From contig JAHIMN010000111.1 in the NCBI GenBank assembly GCA_018896395.1, forward strand, positions 1 to 11,623: DNA of 11,623 bases, read 5' to 3'. The position numbers and the translations under genes are program-made. Below, piece after piece: positions 6,876-11,623 of the stretch. Source of the DNA: Verrucomicrobiota bacterium (GTDB lineage Bacteria; Verrucomicrobiota; Kiritimatiellia; JAAZAB01). A model generated the notes under the pieces. The model did not search any database, had not been told where the DNA came from, and worked only from the letters and a program-made list of their open reading frames with translations. Each line of letters opens with the position of its first letter. Position 1 is the stretch's first letter.

Positions 6876-7838
6876 ATGGCATCATTACGCGACCAGAAAG
6901 TAGCGGTGGTCACCGGGGGCGCCGGTTTTTTGGGGTCACACCTCTGCGATTACCTCGTTGGCCAGGGCTACCGCGTCATGTGCCTCGATAATCTCATTAC
7001 CGGCAATTTGGACAATATCAGAGGGCTTCGGCAGAACGGGGCTTTCACGTTCATCCAGCTTGACGTGACCAAGCACATTGAGATCGAGGGGCCGGTGCAT
7101 TTCGTGTTCCATTTTGCCTCGCCAGCCAGTCCGGTGGATTACCTGAAACTGCCGATCCAGACGCTGAAGGTGGGCGCCCTGGGCACGCACAATGCGCTCG
7201 GGCTGGCGAAGGCCAAGCAGGCCGTATTCCTGCTGGCTTCCACCTCGGAGGTCTATGGCGATCCGCTCGTGCACCCCCAGCCGGAAACGTACTGGGGCAA
7301 CGTCAATCCCATCGGGCCGCGGGGCGTGTATGATGAGGCCAAGCGCTTTGGCGAGGCCATCACCATGGCTTACCATCGCACCCATGGAGTCAACACCAAG
7401 ATTGTGCGGATATTCAACACCTATGGGCCGCGTATGCGACCCAACGATGGCCGCGTGGTGCCGGCTTTCATCAAGCAGGCGCTCCTGGGCGAGCCCCTCA
7501 CCCTGTTCGGCGACGGTCACCAGACCCGTAGTTTCTGCTATGTGTCCGACCTGATCCGCGGTATTTATGCCCTGGCGCTGAGTCCGGCGTACGCGCCGGT
7601 CAATATCGGCAATCCCCGGGAGATGACCGTCGTGGAATTCGCCCGTAAAATCCTGGAACTCACCGGCAGTGTCTCCCTGCTGGAGTTCCATCCCTTGCCG
7701 GTGGATGATCCCAAGACCCGCCAGCCGGACATCCGCCAGGCGCGTTCCCTGTTGCGCTGGGAGCCGGAGGTGTCCCTGGAAGAAGGCTTGCGGAAAACCA
7801 TCGCGTATTTTACAATGTTGCTGAAATCGAAGGCATAA
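6876..7838 (+). CDS. UDP-glucuronate decarboxylase (UDP-xylose synthase), SDR family
   Basis: Extended short-chain dehydrogenase that converts UDP-glucuronate to UDP-xylose plus CO2, with NAD held in the enzyme; UDP-xylose feeds cell-surface polysaccharides. The 320-aa product has the Rossmann motif GGAGFLG (14-20), DNLITGN (38-44), HFASPASPVDY (79-89, characteristic of this subfamily), STSEVYGDP (122-130) with the catalytic Thr/Ser and Glu125, YDEAK (Y152, K156), RIFNTYGPRM (178-187), and TRQPDI (281-286) with the conserved Arg282. The SPVDY and SEVYGDP pair favours the decarboxylase over plain UDP-glucose epimerase or dTDP-glucose dehydratase. No good ribosome binding site precedes the ATG; the hairpin repeat occupies that area. 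The FHA gene follows 54 bp downstream on the same strand. Confidence 0.93.
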   Translation: MASLRDQKVAVVTGGAGFLGSHLCDYLVGQGYRVMCLDNLITGNLDNIRGLRQNGAFTFIQLDVTKHIEIEGPVHFVFHFASPASPVDYLKLPIQTLKVGALGTHNALGLAKAKQAVFLLASTSEVYGDPLVHPQPETYWGNVNPIGPRGVYDEAKRFGEAITMAYHRTHGVNTKIVRIFNTYGPRMRPNDGRVVPAFIKQALLGEPLTLFGDGHQTRSFCYVSDLIRGIYALALSPAYAPVNIGNPREMTVVEFARKILELTGSVSLLEFHPLPVDDPKTRQPDIRQARSLLRWEPEVSLEEGLRKTIAYFTMLLKSKA

Positions 7839-7842
7839 GGAA

Positions 7843-7871
7843 TCAGGCGCTTTTTATTTCTGCTCGCCTGA
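7843..7871. other. Intergenic inverted repeat between the decarboxylase and FHA genes
   Basis: TCAGGCG (7843-7849) and CGCCTGA (7865-7871) form a perfect 7-bp stem around a T-rich 15-base loop. There is no U-run after the stem, so it is not a typical terminator. It ends 10 bases before the FHA ribosome binding site and could affect mRNA stability or partial termination. Confidence 0.35.
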
Positions 7872-7892
7872 GCGTAAATTTAGGAGGATACT

Positions 7893-8294
7893 ATGATTTT
7901 GCGATATGTTCTGCCGGATGGCGAGCAAAAGGAATTTGAGCTGGGCAGGAAGTCCATTACCATTGGCCGCGGGGCTAACGCCGACGTGTTGATTGCCGAC
8001 AAGCTGGCTTCCCGCATTCACTGCGGGATTTCCTACAAGGATGGCAGCTATTACATCCGTGATTTTGACTCGCGCAACGGCACCTTGGTCAACGACTGCT
8101 CGATTGAAGTCTGCCGGATCAATCCCGGCGACCGTATCCGAGTGGGTGACATGGTGCTTTCGGTGGAAGCATCCCAGCGCAAGGGAACGGTAATGGTCCT
8201 GCGTGAGCTTAAAGACGCTATGGCCAAGGGCAAAGGCTACCACACGATTCTGCAAGAAATTATCCGGGATGAGAAGGAAACCAGTGATCAGTGA
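7893..8294 (+). CDS. Small FHA-domain protein
   Basis: A 133-aa cytoplasmic protein that is almost only an FHA domain, a module that binds phosphothreonine peptides. The canonical residues are visible: G25-R26 (TIGRG), S40-R41-x-H43 (SRIHC), and N62-G63 with N67 (SRNGTLVND). After the domain (about 1-95) comes a charged, probably helical tail of about 35 residues. A strong AGGAGG (7882-7887) lies five bases before the ATG. It follows the decarboxylase gene by 54 bp and may be co-transcribed. No Ser/Thr kinase or phosphatase gene is in the window, so its partner is unknown. The last residues (TSDQ) and the TGA stop lie inside heptamer repeat DNA (8281-8315), so the original C-terminus may have been altered. 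Confidence 0.9.
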   Translation: MILRYVLPDGEQKEFELGRKSITIGRGANADVLIADKLASRIHCGISYKDGSYYIRDFDSRNGTLVNDCSIEVCRINPGDRIRVGDMVLSVEASQRKGTVMVLRELKDAMAKGKGYHTILQEIIRDEKETSDQ

Positions 8295-8400
8295 TTAGTT
8301 ATCAGTAATCAGTGCGTGCTTCTCTTTTTCTGTCATCTGCCGTCTGTCGTCCGGCCTTTGGCGGCCGACGGATCACTGATCACTGACGACTGATCACTGG
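8281..8400. repeat. 120-bp heptamer repeat block spanning the convergent FHA and gyrA 3' ends
   Basis: The left part holds CCAGTGA, TCAGTGA, TTAGTTA, TCAGTAA, TCAGTGC (8281-8315). The right part can be read as ten heptamers in one phase from 8331 to 8400, ending TCACTGA, TCACTGA, CGACTGA, TCACTGG. The outermost 12 bases are perfect inverted repeats (CCAGTGATCAGT 8281-8292, ACTGATCACTGG 8389-8400). The block contains both stop codons (FHA TGA 8292-8294; gyrA TGA on the complement of 8333-8335) and encodes the last 21 residues of GyrA. A long hairpin could act as a shared terminator; no classical U-tract stem is present. Confidence 0.85.
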
Positions 8401-10858
8401 ATTTATCCGTCGGCACCAGGTCGGAGGTTTCTTCATCCTCCGGTTCAACCGTCGTGGCCGAGACCAGTGTGTCGCCCTCGTCCAGGGCAATCAGCCGGAC
8501 CCCTTGCGTGACGCGGCTAATGACGCGGATATCGCTCACTTTCATGCGGATCATTTTGCCCTTGGCCGTGATCAGCATGAGGGCGTCGTTTTCCATGACC
8601 GCGTGTGCGCCGACCACCCGGCCGTTGCGCTCCGAAGCGCGGATCGAGAAAATACCCTTGCCGCCGCGGTGCTGGTCGCGATATTCGTCGAAGCTTGTCC
8701 GCTTACCATAGCCGTGTTCCGTGCAGACAAAGAACGTGGCCTTGGGATCCACGATTTCAAGGCTCTCCAGCTTGTCGGTTTCCTCCAGGCGGATGCCGAT
8801 GACGCCCCGCGTGGCCCGGCCCTGGTCGCGCAGTTCCGATTCGCTGAAGTGCAGGCTCATGCCGTTGCGGGTGGCCAGCATTACGTCATTCTGGCCATTG
8901 GTCAGCTTGACGGCGATCAACTGGTCGCCTTCATCAATATTGATGGCGATGATACCGTCCCGGCGCGGGTTGCCGAATTCGCTCAGGTTGGTTTTCTTGA
9001 CGACGCCCTTTTCCGTGGCCATGACCAGGAATTCGGTTTTGGGAAAATCGCGCACGCGTACCATGGCGGCAATCTGTTCGTCGCTCTTGAGCTGAAGCAA
9101 ATTGACAATGGCCTTGCCGCGCGCCGTGCGGCCGGCCTCCGGAATTTCGTACACCTTTTCCCAGTAAATCCGGCCGCCGGAGGTGAAGAACAGGATGTAA
9201 TCATGGGTGTTGGCCACAAACAGGTGCTCAACGTAATCCTCATCCTTGGTTTCCATGCCGGCCACACCTTTGCCGCCGCGGCGCTGAGCCTTGTACGTGC
9301 TGATCGGCACCCGCTTGATGTAGCCGCTGTGGCTGATCGTGATAATGCACCCCTGGTCGGCAATCAGGTCCTCGATGGCCACCTCGCCTTCGTCGGGCAC
9401 AATATCACTGCGCCGGGGATCGCCATAGAGTTTTTTGATTTCCAGCAGGTCCTCCTTCAGGATGCCGTAGATCTTGTTTTTGTTGGCCAGCAGGTCTTTG
9501 AGGTAGGAAATCTGCTTGATCAGGTTCAGGTATTCCGCTTCCAGCTTGTCGCGTTCCAGCCCGGTCAACTGGTACAGGCGCATATCCAGGATGGCGTTGG
9601 CCTGGATTTCCGACAGGCCGAAGCGCTTAATGAGTTCCGCCCGGGCCTCGTCCCGGTTCTTGGCCCCGCGGATGATCTTGACCACTTGATCGAGATGGTC
9701 GAGCGCGATCTTAAGGCCTTCGAGGATATGGGCGCGGGCCTCGGCCTTTTCCAGGTCGAACTGGATGCGCCGGGTCAGCACTTCAAAGCGGTGTTCAATG
9801 AAGGCCTGGAGGATCTCCTTCAGGTTCATGACCTTTGGCCGGCCATGGTGGATGGCCAGCATGATGGCGCCGAAGGTTGTCTGGAGCTGGGTGTGCTTGA
9901 AGAGGTTGCTCAGAATCACCTTGGGCACGAAGCCGCGCTTGAGTTCGATTACGATCCGGATGCCGTTGCGGTCGGATTCGTCGCGGATATCGCCGATGCC
10001 GTCCAGCGCTTTCTCCTGGACTAAGCGGGCCATGTTCTCGATCAAGGTGGCCTTATTGACCACGTACGGAATTTCGGTGACGATGATGCAGTCTTTGCCC
10101 TGCTTGCCTTCCTCGATGCCGGCGCGCCCGCGCACGCGGATCTGGCCCCGGCCGGTGCGATACATTTCCTCGATGGGCTTCAGCCCGCAGATGATGCCGC
10201 CGGTCGGAAAATCGGGACCCTTGACGTGTTGCATCAGCTCGTCCACGGTCGCCTCCGGCTGGTCCACCAGCGTCACCAGGGCATCCACCACTTCATTCAG
10301 GTTGTGGGGCGGAATGTTGGTGGCCATGCCGACGGCGATGCCGGTGCTTCCGTTCAGCAGGAGATTCGGTAGGCGCGCGGGCAGGACGGAGGGTTCGTCG
10401 AGTTCGCCATTATAGTTTTTGACCATCTTCACCGTATGCTTGTCGATATCGGCGAGCATTTCCTCGGCGAGGAGCTGGAGCCGGGCTTCGGTGTAGCGGT
10501 AAGCCGCGGCGTTATCGCCGTCAATACTGCCGAAGTTGCCCTGGCCATCCACGAGCAGGTAGCGCAAGGAGAAGGGCTGGGCCATGCGGACGAGGGTGTC
10601 GTAAACCGCGGTGTCGCCGTGGGGGTGGTATTTACCAAGGACTTCACCGACCACGTACGCGGATTTTTTATAGGCGCGGTTGTGGAACAACCCCAGCTGG
10701 CGCATGGCGAAAAGAATCCGGCGGGCGCCGGGTTTCATACCATCGCGCACGTCCGGCAGGGCTCGCCCGATGATCACGCTCATCGAGTAGTCAAGGTACG
10801 AGCGCTGCATTTCATCTTCGATGTCTATGTTCTGAATGATCTCGTTGCGAGTGTACAT
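8333..10858 (-). CDS. gyrA: DNA gyrase subunit A
   Basis: Breakage-reunion subunit of DNA gyrase, which forms A2B2 with GyrB and introduces negative supercoils using ATP. The product is 841 aa from the ATG at 10858, where it begins MYTRNEIIQNIDIEDEM. The catalytic tyrosine is Y122 in AAAYRYTEARL, the same number as in E. coli. The quinolone-determining stretch (HPHGDTAVYD) has Thr83 and Asp87; Thr at 83 is a normal wild-type variant. The GyrA box QRRGGKG (525-531), needed for DNA wrapping, separates this from ParC, and the C-terminal beta-pinwheel (about 500-800) is complete. No Shine-Dalgarno is seen before the ATG. The frame is open upstream to 11005, but that extension runs through a non-coding structured element. 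Residues from about 820 (SSDQSSVISDP...) are translated from heptamer repeat DNA. gyrB lies 329 bp upstream on the same strand. Confidence 0.97.
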   Translation of the reverse strand: MYTRNEIIQNIDIEDEMQRSYLDYSMSVIIGRALPDVRDGMKPGARRILFAMRQLGLFHNRAYKKSAYVVGEVLGKYHPHGDTAVYDTLVRMAQPFSLRYLLVDGQGNFGSIDGDNAAAYRYTEARLQLLAEEMLADIDKHTVKMVKNYNGELDEPSVLPARLPNLLLNGSTGIAVGMATNIPPHNLNEVVDALVTLVDQPEATVDELMQHVKGPDFPTGGIICGLKPIEEMYRTGRGQIRVRGRAGIEEGKQGKDCIIVTEIPYVVNKATLIENMARLVQEKALDGIGDIRDESDRNGIRIVIELKRGFVPKVILSNLFKHTQLQTTFGAIMLAIHHGRPKVMNLKEILQAFIEHRFEVLTRRIQFDLEKAEARAHILEGLKIALDHLDQVVKIIRGAKNRDEARAELIKRFGLSEIQANAILDMRLYQLTGLERDKLEAEYLNLIKQISYLKDLLANKNKIYGILKEDLLEIKKLYGDPRRSDIVPDEGEVAIEDLIADQGCIITISHSGYIKRVPISTYKAQRRGGKGVAGMETKDEDYVEHLFVANTHDYILFFTSGGRIYWEKVYEIPEAGRTARGKAIVNLLQLKSDEQIAAMVRVRDFPKTEFLVMATEKGVVKKTNLSEFGNPRRDGIIAINIDEGDQLIAVKLTNGQNDVMLATRNGMSLHFSESELRDQGRATRGVIGIRLEETDKLESLEIVDPKATFFVCTEHGYGKRTSFDEYRDQHRGGKGIFSIRASERNGRVVGAHAVMENDALMLITAKGKMIRMKVSDIRVISRVTQGVRLIALDEGDTLVSATTVEPEDEETSDLVPTDKSSDQSSVISDPSAAKGRTTDGR

Positions 10859-10890
10859 GATGAAATGATTAATGGTTTTGTTATAGCAGA

Positions 10891-11055
10891 GCAGTGCGAA
10901 TTTCGTTTGAAAAGGCGTCAGCGATCTTGGGCTGTCTGCGGGTTTGCCGCGCTCGCGCATACAGGAGTATAGCGCTTCGTGCGGACGCGCCCGCATCCAA
11001 CCCAAGCTTGCATTGCCTTTTCAACCCCCGTGTCGGGGAGCGAAATTCGCCCTGC
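10891..11055. other. Large foldable element (three-way junction) between gyrB and gyrA
   Basis: Positions 10891-10905 pair with 11041-11055 (14 of 15), and 10908-10916 with 11015-11023 (9 of 9). Between the two right-hand arms sits a third hairpin, CCCCG-TGT-CGGGG (11026-11038). The central arm continues: 10926-10931 with 11001-11006, 10937-10942 with 10990-10995, 10947-10950 with 10981-10984, and 10955-10962 with 10967-10975 (one bulge), closed by loop AGGA. It may be a MITE-like repeat, an RNA processing or attenuation element in the gyrB-gyrA transcript, or a small RNA. No ORF of merit lies in it. The flank 11056-11137 holds nothing I recognise. Confidence 0.7.
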
Positions 11056-11137
11056 GCCTCCATGCCACCCATTCTCCACGGTTAAGCTGGGTTGTAGAGC
11101 GACGATATCCCAACTAATGATTTTTCTAAATCGCTGA

Positions 11138-11175
11138 ACCCGCCTGCAACGCTATGCGTAGCATTGCGGGCAGGT
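11138..11175. repeat. Third copy of the conserved-arm hairpin, downstream of gyrB
   Basis: The arms ACCCGCCTGCAA (11138-11149) and TTGCGGGCAGGT (11164-11175) are the same as those of the copies at 404-441 and 561-605, while the loop differs and forms its own small stem (GCTA-TGCG-TAGC). It begins 12 bases after the gyrB stop. Copy 2 is likewise just downstream of a stop codon (M4 protease, about 36 bases) and in the same orientation relative to the gene. Confidence 0.75.
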
Positions 11176-11187
11176 CACTCAATTTCT

Positions 11188-11623
11188 TCAAATGTCCAGA
11201 TTGCGGACGTTCAAGGCGTTCTCCTGAATGAATTCCCGCCGGGGCTCCACTTCGTCGCCCATCAGCAGGGTGAAAATGCGGTCGGCCTCCACGGCGTCCT
11301 CCAGCACGACTTTGAGCAGTTTGCGCCGTTCGGGATTCATGGTGGTTTCATAGAGTTGGGTGGGGTTCATTTCGCCCAGACCTTTATAGCGCTGAATATT
11401 GCTGATGCCCTTGCGGCCTTCCGTGCGCACCGTATCGAGCAACTGGCGCAGGGATTGGACGGGAATGCCAGCCTGATCCTCGCCGATCAACTGGTACGGG
11501 GCGGCGGCCTCTTCCGCTTCGGCTTTCACGCTCGGGCCCATGGCAAACCCCTTCTTCTCCAAGCTATCCACCAGCCGGACAATCTGCGGCCCGGAATGAA
11601 TTTCCAGCCAGCGGATGCCGGAG
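11188..11623 (-). CDS. gyrB: DNA gyrase subunit B, C-terminal part (5' end outside window)
   Basis: The last 144 residues of the ATPase/TOPRIM subunit of DNA gyrase. The frame is open to the window edge, so the start is not here. The GyrB tail is unmistakable: NIQRYKGLGEMNPTQLYETTMNPERRKLLKV, then DRIFTLLMGDEVEPRREFI and the ending VRNLDI, which contacts GyrA and DNA in the holoenzyme. Before this lies a Glu/Ala-rich stretch (SVKAEAEEAAAPYQ), as in the variable linker region of many GyrB proteins. The QRYKGLGEMNP form together with the adjacent true GyrA supports gyrB over parE. gyrA follows after 329 bp, longer than usual for this pair because of the inserted hairpins. Confidence 0.96.
   Translation of the reverse strand, partial: SGIRWLEIHSGPQIVRLVDSLEKKGFAMGPSVKAEAEEAAAPYQLIGEDQAGIPVQSLRQLLDTVRTEGRKGISNIQRYKGLGEMNPTQLYETTMNPERRKLLKVVLEDAVEADRIFTLLMGDEVEPRREFIQENALNVRNLDI

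Noticed and set aside
5815..8400. CRISPR-like array made by the short repeats
   Set aside because: The units are seven bases long, contiguous and without spacers, and there are no cas genes.
8504..10024. A 506-codon open frame on the + strand, antisense to gyrA
   Set aside because: It lies fully inside the unmistakable gyrA, has no family motifs, and its His/Asp/Val/Phe-rich composition is what antisense of a GC-rich gene gives.
10859..11005. N-terminal extension of GyrA upstream of the ATG at 10858
   Set aside because: The protein from 10858 starts exactly like known GyrA and keeps the Y122 numbering; the extension only reads through half of the foldable intergenic element.
10891..11055. 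Integron attC site, or a 6S / SRP / tmRNA gene, as explanation for the gyrB-gyrA structure
   Set aside because: No attC core-site motifs (RYYYAAC / GTTRRRY) at the ends, no integrase or cassettes, and neither strand shows the sequence hallmarks of those RNAs.

Overview
The window reads as ordinary chromosome of a free-living anaerobic or microaerophilic bacterium, roughly 55-60% G+C by eye. Superoxide reductase at the left edge points to anaerobic life. A secreted M4 protease ending in FG-GAP/VCBS-type repeats, degenerate heptamer repeats and abundant hairpin repeats are features I associate with the PVC superphylum (Kiritimatiellota, Lentisphaerota, Verrucomicrobiota). That placement is an inference from protein style only.

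Layout, left to right: the 5' part of a two-iron superoxide reductase (desulfoferrodoxin, - strand, cut by the window edge); a repeat-filled gap (345-640) with a perfect 19-bp inverted repeat; a large secreted thermolysin-family (M4) metalloprotease (- strand) with a good sigma70-type promoter; a gap (4382-4763) with that promoter and a MITE-like element; purM (+); a papain-like cysteine protease (-), convergent with purM; a divergent promoter region; a UDP-glucuronate decarboxylase (+) followed by a small FHA-domain protein (+); gyrA (-), convergent with FHA; a 329-bp gap holding a large foldable structure; and the 3' end of gyrB (-).

The genes do not form one pathway. gyrB-gyrA is the classical gyrase pair, probably one transcription unit despite the insertion. 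The decarboxylase/FHA pair may be a two-gene operon. The others are single genes: purM is purine synthesis, the M4 protease acts outside the cell, and superoxide reductase is oxygen defence.

The most unusual content is non-coding. (1) Heptamer-phased degenerate repeats run into coding sequence in three genes (FHA, gyrA, cysteine protease), supplying C-terminal residues, stop codons and one internal loop. (2) A 165-nt element between gyrB and gyrA can fold as a three-way junction. (3) A hairpin family with conserved arms and variable loops occurs three times. (4) A dRS3-like MITE lies upstream of purM. I found no CRISPR array, tRNA, rRNA, transposase or phage gene.
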